NCBI RefSeq assembly: GCF_000425385.1
Contig: NZ_AUDI01000016.1
Span: 1-64,000 of the forward strand
DNA length: 64,000 nucleotides
Direction: 5' to 3'
Origin: Pseudoduganella violaceinigra DSM 15887
Lineage (GTDB): Bacteria > Pseudomonadota > Gammaproteobacteria > Burkholderiales > Burkholderiaceae_D
The notes under the pieces were generated by a model that saw nothing but the letters and a program-made list of their open reading frames with translations, was not told the origin of the DNA and made no database searches. Of the stretch, positions 17,472 to 26,999 are shown piece after piece (the first letter of the stretch is position 1; every line of letters begins with the position of its first letter). The translations under genes and the position numbers were made by a program.

Positions 17472-18308
17472 TTAGCCGGCGGCGCCGAGCTGCTCGCCCA
17501 GTTCCTTGCCGCGCGCCGCGGCGGCCTTGACGGCGGTGATGATGGCTGCCTTGACGCCGCTAGTTTCCATGCTGGTCAGCGCGGCGTAGGTGGTGCCGCC
17601 TTTCGAGGTCACTTTCTCGCGCAATACCGGCACCGGGTCGGGCGACTGCGCCGCCAGCTGGGCGGCGCCGCTGAAAGTCTCCATGGCCAGCTGCCGGCCC
17701 TGTTCCGCCGTCAGGCCCAGCTCCTCGGCGGCCTGCTGCATCGCTTCGATGAAATAGAACACATAGGCCGGGCCGCTGCCGGAAACCGCCGTCACCGCAT
17801 CGATCTTCGCTTCATCGTCGAGCCAAACGGTGGCCCCCACGGCGCGCAGGATCTGGTCGGCGGCCGCGCGTTGCGCCGCCGTCACAGCCGGCGCGGCAAC
17901 CATGCCGGTCACGCCCATGCCGATCAGGGCCGGCGTATTGGGCATGGTGCGCACGATCGCCGGGTAGCCGCCCAGCCAGCGCGCCAGGTCGGCGGCGCGG
18001 ATGCCGGCCGCGATCGACAGCACCAGCGGGCTGCGGCCATCCGCCTGCGCCGCCTGCAGCAGCGGCAGCAGCTGCAGCGCCACTTCATGCATCACCTGCG
18101 GCTTGACGGCCAGCACCAGCACGTCGGCGCCAGCCACCGCCTCCCCCGCCGCCGGCGCGACGCTGACGCCGTATTCCTGGCGCAGCTTGTCCAGCGAAGC
18201 CGGATTCGGGTCGACCACGTGGATATTCGCGCCCGCCGTCAGCTTGCCGGCCAGGCCGGCGATCAGGGCGGCGGCCATATTGCCGCCGCCGATGAATGCA
18301 ATCTTCAT
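17472..18308 (-). CDS. proC: Pyrroline-5-carboxylate reductase
   Basis: 278 aa, catalysing the last step of proline synthesis (NAD(P)H-dependent reduction of pyrroline-5-carboxylate). The Rossmann motif is FIGGGNMAAALIAGL at residues 5-19, and the C-terminal dimerisation domain has the conserved TAVSGSGPAYVFYFIEAM and VTSKGGTTYAAL signatures. The length is normal. It is 6 bp downstream of yggS on the same strand, the usual proC-yggS pairing. Confidence 0.95.
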   Translation of the reverse strand: MKIAFIGGGNMAAALIAGLAGKLTAGANIHVVDPNPASLDKLRQEYGVSVAPAAGEAVAGADVLVLAVKPQVMHEVALQLLPLLQAAQADGRSPLVLSIAAGIRAADLARWLGGYPAIVRTMPNTPALIGMGVTGMVAAPAVTAAQRAAADQILRAVGATVWLDDEAKIDAVTAVSGSGPAYVFYFIEAMQQAAEELGLTAEQGRQLAMETFSGAAQLAAQSPDPVPVLREKVTSKGGTTYAALTSMETSGVKAAIITAVKAAAARGKELGEQLGAAG

Positions 18309-18314
18309 GACTTT

Positions 18315-19022
18315 TTATCCTTTGTTGTAATCACGGGCACCGAAGATGGCGCTGCCAACCCGCACGATGGTGGCGCCCTCGTGGATGGCGGCGCGCATAT
18401 CGGCCGACATGCCCATCGACAGGGTGTCGAGCGCAAGGCCCTCGCCGCGCAGCTGTTCCCGCAGTTCGCCCAGCACGCGGAAGGCCGCGCACTGGCGCTC
18501 GAAATCGGGCTCCGGCTCGGGAATGGACATCAGCCCGCGCAAGGCCAGGCGCGGCAAACCGGCCACGGCGCGGGCCAGCGCGGCGGCGTCGGCGGGCAGC
18601 ACGCCGCTCTTGCTGGCCTCCCCGCTGGTGTTGACCTGAATGCATACCTGCATGGGGTGCAGGCCCGCGGGACGCTGCTCGTTGAGGCGCTGGGCGATCT
18701 TTTCCCGTTCAATCGTGTGCACCCAATCGAAGTTTTCGGCTATAAGACGCGTCTTATTGCTCTGGATTGGTCCGATAAAATGCCATTCCAACGGAGTGCA
18801 GCCGCGCATGTTTGCCAGTTCGTGGATTTTATCCACCCCCTCCTGCACATAGTTTTCACCGAACGCCCGCTGCCCCGCCAGCACCGCCTCGAAAACTGCC
18901 TGCGCCGGGAAGGTCTTGGACACGGCCAGCAGCTGGACTTCGTTGGGCGCACGCTGCGCTTCTCGTGCGGCAACGGTAATTGCTTCAGTAACAACTTGCA
19001 AGTTGTGGGCTATTGTGGACAT
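18315..19022 (-). CDS. YggS-family pyridoxal phosphate homeostasis protein
   Basis: 235 aa from the ATG at 19022 (MSTIAHNLQ). A single-domain PLP-binding TIM barrel: the PLP lysine lies in LLAVSKTFP, with FGENYVQE, WHFIGPIQSNK, VNTSGEASKSG, LRGLMSIP and SMGMSADMRAAI, all family hallmarks. Relatives control free PLP and amino-acid balance rather than catalysing a known reaction. It is divergent from pilT (57-bp gap) and upstream of proC, an order shared by many proteobacteria. Confidence 0.93.
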   Translation of the reverse strand: MSTIAHNLQVVTEAITVAAREAQRAPNEVQLLAVSKTFPAQAVFEAVLAGQRAFGENYVQEGVDKIHELANMRGCTPLEWHFIGPIQSNKTRLIAENFDWVHTIEREKIAQRLNEQRPAGLHPMQVCIQVNTSGEASKSGVLPADAAALARAVAGLPRLALRGLMSIPEPEPDFERQCAAFRVLGELREQLRGEGLALDTLSMGMSADMRAAIHEGATIVRVGSAIFGARDYNKG

Positions 19023-19079
19023 AATCGAATGAGACAGGGCCAAGGATTTTGGCTTATGAATAAAGCACAGGGATTATAA

Positions 19080-20123
19080 ATGGACATTTCCGAACTTCTC
19101 GCATTCTCCGTCAAGAACAAAGCATCCGACCTGCACCTGTCTGCAGGCCTGCCGCCGATGATTCGTGTACACGGCGACGTGCGCCGCATCAACCTGCCGC
19201 CGCTGGAGCACAAGGACGTGCACGGCATGATCTATGACATCATGAACGACGGCCAGCGCAAGGCGTACGAAGAGATGCTCGAATGCGACTTCTCGTTCGC
19301 CATTCCGGGCCTGGCGCGCTTCCGCGTCAACGCCTACAACCAGGAACGCGGCGCCGCGGCCGTGCTGCGTACCATTCCGTCCAAGATCCTGACGCTGGAA
19401 GAACTCAACGCGCCGAAGATCTTCGCCGACTTCGCCATGAAGCCGCGCGGCCTGGTGCTGGTGACTGGCCCGACCGGCTCCGGCAAGTCGACCACCCTGG
19501 CGGCGATGGTCAACCACCTCAACGAAAACGAATACGGCCACATCCTGACCATCGAAGACCCGATCGAATTCGTGCACGAATCGAAGAAGTGCCTGATCAA
19601 CCAGCGCGAAGTGGGGCCGCATACCCTGTCCTTCAACAACGCGCTGCGTTCGGCGCTGCGGGAAGACCCGGACGCCATCCTGGTTGGCGAATTGCGCGAC
19701 CTGGAGACCATCCGCCTGGCGCTGTCGGCCGCGGAAACCGGCCACCTGGTGTTCGGCACCCTGCACACCTCCTCCGCCGCCAAGACCATCGACCGTATCA
19801 TCGACGTGTTCCCGGCCGAAGAAAAGGAAATGGTGCGCGCCATGCTGTCCGAGTCGCTGCAGGCCGTCATATCCCAGTCACTGCTGAAAACCAAGGACGG
19901 TTCCGGCCGCGTCGCCGCGCACGAGATCATGGTCGGCACGCCGGCGATCCGTAACCTGATCCGCGAAGCGAAGATCGCGCAGATGTATTCTGCGATCCAG
20001 ACCGGCAACAACGTCGGCATGCAGACGCTGGACCAGAACCTGACCGACCTGGTGCGCCGCAACCAGATTTCCCCGGCCGCAGCGCGCGCTGCCGCCAAAA
20101 TCCCAGACAACTTCCCAGGCTGA
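19080..20123 (+). CDS. pilT: Type IV pilus retraction ATPase PilT
   Basis: 347 aa. Cytoplasmic hexameric motor that depolymerises type IV pili for twitching and DNA uptake. Visible motifs are the Walker A GPTGSGKST at 130-138, Asp box TIEDPIEFVH, Walker B ILVGELRDLETIRLAL, His box TLHTSSAAKTIDR and the retraction-specific AIRNLIRE near residue 280. It is followed 5 bp later by pilU. No Shine-Dalgarno is obvious before the ATG (ggattataa). Confidence 0.97.
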   Translation: MDISELLAFSVKNKASDLHLSAGLPPMIRVHGDVRRINLPPLEHKDVHGMIYDIMNDGQRKAYEEMLECDFSFAIPGLARFRVNAYNQERGAAAVLRTIPSKILTLEELNAPKIFADFAMKPRGLVLVTGPTGSGKSTTLAAMVNHLNENEYGHILTIEDPIEFVHESKKCLINQREVGPHTLSFNNALRSALREDPDAILVGELRDLETIRLALSAAETGHLVFGTLHTSSAAKTIDRIIDVFPAEEKEMVRAMLSESLQAVISQSLLKTKDGSGRVAAHEIMVGTPAIRNLIREAKIAQMYSAIQTGNNVGMQTLDQNLTDLVRRNQISPAAARAAAKIPDNFPG

Positions 20124-20128
20124 TAAAA

Positions 20129-21265
20129 ATGGAACGCGACCAGGCTTCAAAATTCATGTTCGACTTGCTGCGCCTGATGGTCAGCAAGAAGGGCTCCGAC
20201 TTGTTCATTACCTCCGGCTTCCCGCCGGCCATCAAGATCGACGGCAAGATGACGCCCGTCTCGGCGCAGGCGCTGACGCCGGCCCACACGGCCGATCTGG
20301 CCCGTTCGATCATGAACGACAAGCAGACTGCGTCCTTCGAGCAGACCAAGGAGGCCAACTTCGCCATCAGTCCCGGCGACCTGGGGCGCTTCCGCGTCTC
20401 GGCCTTCGTGCAGATGAGCGCCGTGGGCATGGTGCTGCGTACCATTAACAGTTCGATCCCGGAGTTCGACGAACTGGGCCTGCCGCCCATTCTGAAGGAC
20501 GTGATCATGACCAAGCGCGGCCTGGTGATCATGGTCGGCGCGACCGGCTCCGGTAAATCGACCACGCTGGCGGCCATGGTGGGCCACCGCAACGCCAACA
20601 GCTACGGCCATATCATCACCATCGAAGACCCGGTCGAATTCGTGCACCCGCACCGCAACTGCATCATCACGCAGCGCGAAGTGGGGGTCGACACCGAGGA
20701 CTGGGAAATTGCGCTGAAAAACACCCTGCGCCAGGCGCCGGACGTGATCCAGATCGGCGAGATCCGCGACCGCCAGACCATGGACCACGCGATCGCCTTC
20801 GCCGAAACCGGCCACCTGTGCCTGGCCACCCTGCACGCCAACAGCTCCAACCAGGCGCTGGACCGTATCATCAACTTCTTCCCGGAAGAACGCCGCCAGC
20901 AGCTGCTGATGGACTTGTCGCTCAACCTGAAGGGCATGATCTCGCAGCGCCTGATTCCGAAAAAGGACGCCAAGGGCCGCGCCGTCGCGGTGGAAATCAT
21001 GCTGAACTCCCCGCTCATCGCCGACCTGATCTTCAAAGGCCAGGTGCACGAGATCAAGGAGCTGATGAAGCGCTCGCGCGAACTGGGCATGCAGACCTTC
21101 GACCAGGCCCTGTTCGACCTGTACGAGGCCGGCCAGATCACCTATGAAGATGCGCTGCGCAACGCCGACTCGGTCAACGACCTGCGCCTGGCCATCAAGC
21201 TGGAGTCGAAGGAAGCCAAGACGCGCGACCTGGCGGCCGGCACCGAGCACCTGGGGATCATCTGA
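20129..21265 (+). CDS. pilU: PilT-dependent pilus retraction ATPase PilU
   Basis: 378 aa. Walker A GATGSGKST at 137-145, Walker B IQIGEIRDRQTMDHAI, His box TLHANSSNQALDR and the PilU-typical FFPEERRQQLLMDLSLNL. PilU helps PilT under load. It lies 5 bp after pilT, and its TGA overlaps the start of the glutathione peroxidase gene (TGATG), so all three are likely cotranscribed. It is clearly related to the 2659-3852 ATPase but lacks that protein's acidic tail. Confidence 0.95.
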   Translation: MERDQASKFMFDLLRLMVSKKGSDLFITSGFPPAIKIDGKMTPVSAQALTPAHTADLARSIMNDKQTASFEQTKEANFAISPGDLGRFRVSAFVQMSAVGMVLRTINSSIPEFDELGLPPILKDVIMTKRGLVIMVGATGSGKSTTLAAMVGHRNANSYGHIITIEDPVEFVHPHRNCIITQREVGVDTEDWEIALKNTLRQAPDVIQIGEIRDRQTMDHAIAFAETGHLCLATLHANSSNQALDRIINFFPEERRQQLLMDLSLNLKGMISQRLIPKKDAKGRAVAVEIMLNSPLIADLIFKGQVHEIKELMKRSRELGMQTFDQALFDLYEAGQITYEDALRNADSVNDLRLAIKLESKEAKTRDLAAGTEHLGII

Positions 21266-21750
21266 TGACGACGGTTTACGACTTCAGCGCCGACAGCCTG
21301 GCGGGCCAGGCGGTGGACCTGGGGCAGTACAAGGGCAAGGTGCTGTTGATCGTGAACACCGCCAGCAAATGCCGCTTCACCCCGCAGTACAAGGGCCTGG
21401 AGGAGCTGCACCGGCAGTTCGCCGGCCAGCCCTTCGAAGTGCTGGGCTTCCCCTGCAACCAGTTCGGCCAGCAGGAACCCGGCAACGCGGAGGAAATCGG
21501 CGCGTTCTGCGAACAGAATTTCGGGGTCAGCTTCCCGATGTTCGCCAGGATCGAGGTCAATGGCGACAACGCGCATCCGCTCTACCAGCACCTGAAAAAG
21601 AACGCGCCGGGCATCCTGGGGACGGAAGGCATCAAATGGAACTTCACCAAGTTCCTGGTGCGGAACGACGGCAGCATCCACGACCGCTATGCCCCGACCA
21701 CCAAGCCGGAAGACCTGGCCGACGAGATCAGGAAGCTGCTGGCGCAATAA
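21265..21750 (+). CDS. Glutathione peroxidase (Cys type)
   Basis: 161 aa thioredoxin-fold peroxidase reducing H2O2 and organic hydroperoxides. The peroxidatic residue is Cys36 in NTASKCRFTPQY, followed by the conserved FPCNQFGQQEPG and the Trp-Asn motif in IKWNFTKFLV. No signal peptide is present, so it is cytoplasmic. The start overlaps the pilU stop by one base. Linkage to pilus ATPases may simply be cotranscription. Confidence 0.93.
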   Translation: MTTVYDFSADSLAGQAVDLGQYKGKVLLIVNTASKCRFTPQYKGLEELHRQFAGQPFEVLGFPCNQFGQQEPGNAEEIGAFCEQNFGVSFPMFARIEVNGDNAHPLYQHLKKNAPGILGTEGIKWNFTKFLVRNDGSIHDRYAPTTKPEDLADEIRKLLAQ

Positions 21751-21768
21751 CCGGAGGGGAGCGCAGTC

Positions 21769-24700
21769 ATGGGCGCGATCAAGACCTACTTGATCCAGCT
21801 GTTTTCACCGCCCGCCGACCCGGCGCTACTCACCTACGGGAGTTACGATCCCTGGCTGGTCCTGCTATCGCTGCTGGTGGCCAGCTTTTCCTCCGCCATG
21901 GCCCTGCAGATGGCCGGCCTGGCGGCAGGCGGCACCCGGCCCGGCCTGCGCCTGGTGGCCCTGGCCACCGGCAGCCTGGCCCTTGGCAGCGGCGTCTGGG
22001 CCATGCATTTCATCGGCATGCTGGCCTTCACGCTGTGCACGCAAGTCTCCTACGACCCCACCACCACCCTGCTGTCGATGCTGCCCAGCATTGCCGCCTC
22101 CAGCGTCGCCCTGTCCCTGCTTAGCCGCAAGCGCATCGGCCTGCGCAGCCTGCTGCTCGGCGGCGCCATGGTCGGCGCGGGCATCGCCGCCATGCATTAC
22201 ACGGGCATGGCGGCCATGCGCTCGGCCCTGCAGCTGCGCTACGATCCCTGGATATTCGGCCTTTCCATTCTGGTGGCGATGGCGCTGGCGACCCTGGCCC
22301 TGTGGGTGCGCTTCGGCCTGCAGGGTCTGCGCGGCCGCCTGGGCCACACGGCCACAGTCGCCACGGCCGGCGTGATCATGGGCTGCGCCATCGCGGGCAT
22401 GCACTATACCGGCATGGCGGCGGCGCGCTTCGTCGGCCGCATGCCTTTGGAGCCCGACAGCGGCATCGCCAACGCCGCGTTCCTGGCGCTGGCCGTGGGC
22501 ATGACCACGGGGCTGCTGACGGCGCTGGTGGTGTCCGCCAACGGCATGCTGCGCTACCGCGCCCTGTTCCACCAGGTGAGCGGGCTGGAACTGGCGCTGC
22601 GCACCAGCGAGGAGCAACTGCGCTCGCTGGTGGCGAATATCCCCGGCATCACCTTCCGCTGCCGCAATGTGCCGGGCTGGCCGCTGCTGTTTGTCAGCGA
22701 TGCCATCGAAAGCATGACGGGCTATCCGGCCGCCGATTTCCTGGGCGACCCGCCGCGGCGCCTGTTCGGGGAACTGGTGCACCCGGACGACTGGCCGGCA
22801 GTCCAGCAGGGCGCGCGCAGCGCGGTGATGGAGCGCCGCCCGTTCCGGCTGGAATACCGGATCCGCCACCGCGACGGCAGCATCCACTGGTTCTGGGGCA
22901 ACGGCAATGTGGTGCCGGGCCCGAGCGGCGAGGTCGAGCTGATCGACGGGGTGGTGCTCGACATCAGCGGCCGGCGCCTGATGGAACAGGACCTGCGCAT
23001 CGCCAAGGAGCGCGCCGAGCAGGCCGCCGCCGCGCGCGCCGCCTTCCTGGCCAATATGAGCCATGAAATCCGCACACCGATGAACTCCATCCTCGGCTTC
23101 ACCGACGTGCTGCTGAACGGCGAGCTGACGCCGGTGCAGCGGCGCCACCTGGACACGGTGCGCAATGCCGGCCGCTCGCTACTGCGCCTGCTCGACGCGA
23201 TTCTCGATACGGCCAAGCTGGACAAGGGCGCGGTGGAGCTGGAACTGCACGACTTCAGCCTGCTGGCCCTGAGCGACGAACTGGCATCGACCATGGCCAC
23301 GGCGGCCCGGGCCAAGGGCTTGTCGATGTCGCTGCAGTACGACCCGGCCCTGCCGAACTGGATCCACGGCGACGAGCTGCGCGTGCGCCAGGTGCTGACC
23401 AACCTGATGGACAACGCCCTCAAATTCACCAGCCGCGGCAGCGTGTCGCTGGCGGTCAGCCCGGAAATCGAAGGCGAACGGCGCATGGTGCACTTTGCCG
23501 TCAGCGATACCGGCATCGGCATCGAGCCGGAGCGCATGCAAGCCATCTTCGAACCTTTCGTGCAGGCCGATGCCTCGATGAACCGCCGCTTTGGCGGCAC
23601 CGGCCTGGGCACCACCATCTGCAAGCAGTTGGTGGAGCTGATGGGCGGGCGCCTGTGGGCCGACAGCGTGCCAGGCCAGGGCAGCACCTTTCACGTCCTG
23701 TTGCCGCTGCTGCCGGCGCGCGCTCAGGCTGCGCGCAGCGCCGCCGCGCCGACCCTGCTGCCGCCTTTGCACATCCTGGCGGCCGACGACGTGCCGCAGA
23801 ACGTCGAAGTTCTGCAATTGCTGCTGGCGAAACTTGGCCATACGGTGACCGGCGCCAGCGATGGCGCCGTGGCGGCGCGGCTGGCGGCGGAAGCGCAATT
23901 CGACGCCATTCTGATGGATGTGCAGATGCCCGGCACCGACGGACTGGCGGCGACGCGCCGCATCCGCGCGGCGGAAGACGCGGCCGGCCGGCCGCGCGTG
24001 CCGGTGATCGCCATGACCGCCAATGTGCTGGCGCGCGACCGCGAAGCGGCCCGCGCCGCAGGCATGGACGGCTTCACCGCCAAGCCGGTGGACGTGGCGG
24101 TCCTGACCCAGGAACTGGCGCGCGTGCTGGACATGCCGGCCGGCGCCCCGCAGCTGGCGCCCTCCCCGTTCCCGGTGCGCGGCATGGTGCTGAACGTCGA
24201 CAAGGGACTGCAGCGCTGGACCGGCCAGCACGCGCCTTACCTGCGCGCGCTGCGGCGCTTCGCCGGCGACCATGAAGATGCCGCGCAGGAGCTGGCTTCG
24301 GCCCTGGCGGCGGGACAGCATGCCGCCGGCGCAGCGCTGGCGCACCGCATGCGCGGCGCCGCCGCCAACCTTGGCCTGGAACAACTGGCCGACGCGCTGT
24401 GGCGGCTGGAAAACGGCCTGCAGGAGGCGGACGGCCGCGCAGTCCTGCCGCAGCTGCTGGAGCAGGCCGCCCAGCGCCTGTCCGAAGCCCTGGCCGCCAT
24501 CCAGGAGCACTGGGACAGCCGGCAGGCCGCCCCCGCGGGCGCCGACGCCGCGCCGCCGGACCTGGCACAGGCATGCGCGCTGGGCACAGCGATGCTGCGC
24601 TCTCTCGAGCGCGGCAGCTTCGACCCGCGCGAGCTGGCCCAGTTGGCGGCCGCCGCCGGCAGCGCCGTCTCCGGCGAGCGGCTGGCGGCATTGCAGGAGG

Positions 24701-24789
24701 CGCTGGACGACTTCGACGCCACGGCCGCGCGCCACGCCCTGCAGGCGCTGCTCGACGAATGCAGGGACTTGCAAAGGAATGCACAATGA
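21769..24789 (+). CDS. MHYT-domain hybrid histidine kinase with PAS, receiver and HPt
   Basis: 1006 aa. The N-terminal ~260 residues are an MHYT membrane sensor with the repeated motif (WAMHFIGML, AAMHYTGMAAM, AGMHYTGMAAA), proposed in the literature to bind copper and sense O2, CO or NO. A PAS domain (about 280-405), a HisKA domain with SHEIRTPMNS, an ATPase domain (NLMDNALKFTSRG, DTGIGIEPERM, RFGGTGLGTTI), a receiver (Asp in AILMDVQMPGTDG) and an HPt (His in LAHRMRGAAANLG) follow. The ribosome binding site is GGAGGGGAG. It overlaps the HD-GYP regulator gene by 4 bp, its probable phosphorelay target. Confidence 0.92.
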   Translation: MGAIKTYLIQLFSPPADPALLTYGSYDPWLVLLSLLVASFSSAMALQMAGLAAGGTRPGLRLVALATGSLALGSGVWAMHFIGMLAFTLCTQVSYDPTTTLLSMLPSIAASSVALSLLSRKRIGLRSLLLGGAMVGAGIAAMHYTGMAAMRSALQLRYDPWIFGLSILVAMALATLALWVRFGLQGLRGRLGHTATVATAGVIMGCAIAGMHYTGMAAARFVGRMPLEPDSGIANAAFLALAVGMTTGLLTALVVSANGMLRYRALFHQVSGLELALRTSEEQLRSLVANIPGITFRCRNVPGWPLLFVSDAIESMTGYPAADFLGDPPRRLFGELVHPDDWPAVQQGARSAVMERRPFRLEYRIRHRDGSIHWFWGNGNVVPGPSGEVELIDGVVLDISGRRLMEQDLRIAKERAEQAAAARAAFLANMSHEIRTPMNSILGFTDVLLNGELTPVQRRHLDTVRNAGRSLLRLLDAILDTAKLDKGAVELELHDFSLLALSDELASTMATAARAKGLSMSLQYDPALPNWIHGDELRVRQVLTNLMDNALKFTSRGSVSLAVSPEIEGERRMVHFAVSDTGIGIEPERMQAIFEPFVQADASMNRRFGGTGLGTTICKQLVELMGGRLWADSVPGQGSTFHVLLPLLPARAQAARSAAAPTLLPPLHILAADDVPQNVEVLQLLLAKLGHTVTGASDGAVAARLAAEAQFDAILMDVQMPGTDGLAATRRIRAAEDAAGRPRVPVIAMTANVLARDREAARAAGMDGFTAKPVDVAVLTQELARVLDMPAGAPQLAPSPFPVRGMVLNVDKGLQRWTGQHAPYLRALRRFAGDHEDAAQELASALAAGQHAAGAALAHRMRGAAANLGLEQLADALWRLENGLQEADGRAVLPQLLEQAAQRLSEALAAIQEHWDSRQAAPAGADAAPPDLAQACALGTAMLRSLERGSFDPRELAQLAAAAGSAVSGERLAALQEALDDFDATAARHALQALLDECRDLQRNAQ

Positions 24790-25775
24790 CCCGCCAAGCT
24801 ACGGCCACGGTGCTTGCCGTCGACGACGAAGCGGCCAACCTGCAATTGCTGCGCCAGGTCCTGCAGGAGCAATACCGCCTGCTGTTCGCCAAGGACGGCG
24901 CACGCGCCCTTGAGCTGGCCGTCAATGAAAAGCCCGACCTGATCCTGCTCGATGTGATGATGCCCGGGATGACCGGCTACGACGCCTGCCGGGCGCTGAA
25001 GGCAAATCCCGCGACCGCAGCCATTCCCGTCATCTTCGTGTCCGCACTGACCGATGCGGCCGACGAAATCGTCGGCTTCCAGGCCGGCGCCGTTGACTTC
25101 ATCAGCAAGCCGCTCAGCCCCGCCGTGGTCAAGGCGCGCATCAAGCTGCACCTGTCGCTGGTGCGCATGGAAGAATTGCGCGCCAGCCGCCTGGCAATCG
25201 TGCAGCGGCTCGGCCTGGCCGCCGAATACAAGGATAATGAAACCGGCCTGCACGTGATCCGCATGAGCCATTACGCCCGCCTGCTCGCCATCGCGGCCGG
25301 CTTCGACGAGCAGGAGGCGGACGATCTGTTCATCGCCGCTCCCATGCACGATATCGGCAAGATCGGCATTCCCGACCACATCCTGCAAAAGACCGGACGC
25401 CTGACGCCGGAGGAATACCTGGTCATGCAGAACCATCCCGCCATCGGCGCGCACATCATCGGCCATCACGAAGGCGGCTTGCTGGCCATGGCGCACGATG
25501 TGGCGCTGTCGCACCACGAGAAATGGGACGGCAGCGGCTACCCCAACCGGCTGGCCGGCGCAGCCATTCCGCTGGCCGCGCGCATCGTCGCCGTGGCCGA
25601 CGTATTCGACGCGCTGACGTCGGTCCGCCCCTACAAGCCGGCCTGGAACATCGAAGATGCGTGCGCATGGATGACCACGCAACGCGGGTCGCATTTCGAG
25701 CCGCGCCTGCTGGACCTGTTCCTCGAGCAGTTGCCCGCGATCCGGCAAATCATGGAGAGGTGGGCGGAACGCTAG
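24786..25775 (+). CDS. Response regulator with HD-GYP phosphodiesterase domain
   Basis: 329 aa. Receiver domain with phospho-Asp at residue 56 (LILLDVMMPGMTG) and output domain HD-GYP, with HD at 188-189 (APMHDIGKIGIPDHIL) and HHEKWDGSGYP at 243-253. Metal and catalytic residues look intact, so it should hydrolyse cyclic di-GMP in the cytoplasm. Its ATG overlaps the MHYT kinase stop (ATGA), which makes the kinase the likely input. The 3' end overlaps the convergent glcF by 4 bp. Confidence 0.93.
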   Translation: MTRQATATVLAVDDEAANLQLLRQVLQEQYRLLFAKDGARALELAVNEKPDLILLDVMMPGMTGYDACRALKANPATAAIPVIFVSALTDAADEIVGFQAGAVDFISKPLSPAVVKARIKLHLSLVRMEELRASRLAIVQRLGLAAEYKDNETGLHVIRMSHYARLLAIAAGFDEQEADDLFIAAPMHDIGKIGIPDHILQKTGRLTPEEYLVMQNHPAIGAHIIGHHEGGLLAMAHDVALSHHEKWDGSGYPNRLAGAAIPLAARIVAVADVFDALTSVRPYKPAWNIEDACAWMTTQRGSHFEPRLLDLFLEQLPAIRQIMERWAER

Positions 25776-26998
25776 CCGTGCAAGGCGCGGTCGACCAGCT
25801 CGATCCAATGCTCCACCGGCGTTTGCGTGCCCGACTGCAGGTGGCCGATGCAGCCGATATTGGCCGACACGATGCGTCCGGCGCCGGTATCGGCCAGGGC
25901 GGCCAGCTTGCGGTCGCGCAGCTGCTGCGACAGTTCCGGCTGCAGCAGCGAGTACGTTCCCGCCGAGCCGCAGCACAGGTGGGCGTCGCGGCACATTTTC
26001 ACCTCGACACCGAGGGCGCGCAGCAGGCCTTCGACTTTGCCGCGGATCTGCTGGCCGTGCTGCAAGGTACAGGGCGGGTGCCAGGCCACAGCCTCGGAAG
26101 GCTGCCGCACCACCGCGCGCCGCACCAGCTCGGCCTCAAAGCCGGGCAGAATCTCGCTCAGGTCGCGCGTCATGGCGGAGATGCGCGCCGCCTTCTTCGC
26201 ATAAGCGCCGTCATGCGCCAGCAGGTGGCCGTAGTCCTTGACCGTGACGCCGCAGCCGGAAGCGGTCATGACGATGGCTTCCGCCCGTTCCACCAAGGGC
26301 CACCAGGCATCGATATTGCGGCGCATATCGTCCAGCGCCGCCGCCTGGTCGTTCAGGTGAAAGCGCAGGGCGCCGCAGCAACCGGCGCCGGGCGCCGCGA
26401 TCAGCTGCACGCCCAGCGCGTCCAGCACGCGCGCGGTGGCCGCGTTGATGTTGGGCGCCATGCCCGGCTGCATGCAGCCATCCAGCACCAGCATCTTGCG
26501 CGCATGCTCGCGCGCGGGCCATGCGCCGGCACGGCGAAGCGGCGGCAGCTTGTCTTGCAGCGGTTTGCCAAGCAAAGGCTTGAGCAGCTGGCCGGCGCGC
26601 AGCGCCGGCTCGAACAGCCAGCGGCGCGGCAGGGCCTCTTTCAGCACATAGCGTTTGATGCGTTCGGGCAGCTTGCGCGGCACGCGCTGTTCCACCACCT
26701 TGCGGCCGATGTCGGCCAGCCGTCCATATTGGACCCCCGACGGACAGGTGCTTTCGCAGTTGCGGCAGGTCAGGCAGCGATCCAGGTGCAGCTGGGTGCT
26801 GGCCGTCACCGGCGCGCCTTCCAGCACTTGCTTGATCAGGTAAATGCGGCCGCGCGGACCATCGAGCTCGTCGCCCAGCAGCTGGTAGGTCGGACATGTG
26901 GCGGTGCAAAAGCCGCAATGCACGCAGGCGCGCAGGATCGCTTCCGCCTCGTCGCCCTCCGGCGTACCCTTGATGAAATCTGCGAGCTTGGTCTGCAT
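25772..26998 (-). CDS. glcF: Glycolate oxidase iron-sulfur subunit GlcF
   Basis: 408 aa from the ATG at 26998 (MQTKLADFIKGTPEG), the conventional start. Two 4Fe-4S ferredoxin motifs, CVHCGFCTATCP (about residues 25-36) and CLTCRNCESTCP (about 74-85), are followed by two cysteine-rich CCG-type domains (GAGCCGAL and HLCCGSAGTY). It carries electrons from the flavin subunits of glycolate dehydrogenase to the quinone pool at the inner membrane. The start is one base after the glcE stop. Confidence 0.93.
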   Translation of the reverse strand: MQTKLADFIKGTPEGDEAEAILRACVHCGFCTATCPTYQLLGDELDGPRGRIYLIKQVLEGAPVTASTQLHLDRCLTCRNCESTCPSGVQYGRLADIGRKVVEQRVPRKLPERIKRYVLKEALPRRWLFEPALRAGQLLKPLLGKPLQDKLPPLRRAGAWPAREHARKMLVLDGCMQPGMAPNINAATARVLDALGVQLIAAPGAGCCGALRFHLNDQAAALDDMRRNIDAWWPLVERAEAIVMTASGCGVTVKDYGHLLAHDGAYAKKAARISAMTRDLSEILPGFEAELVRRAVVRQPSEAVAWHPPCTLQHGQQIRGKVEGLLRALGVEVKMCRDAHLCCGSAGTYSLLQPELSQQLRDRKLAALADTGAGRIVSANIGCIGHLQSGTQTPVEHWIELVDRALHG

Positions 26999-26999
26999 A

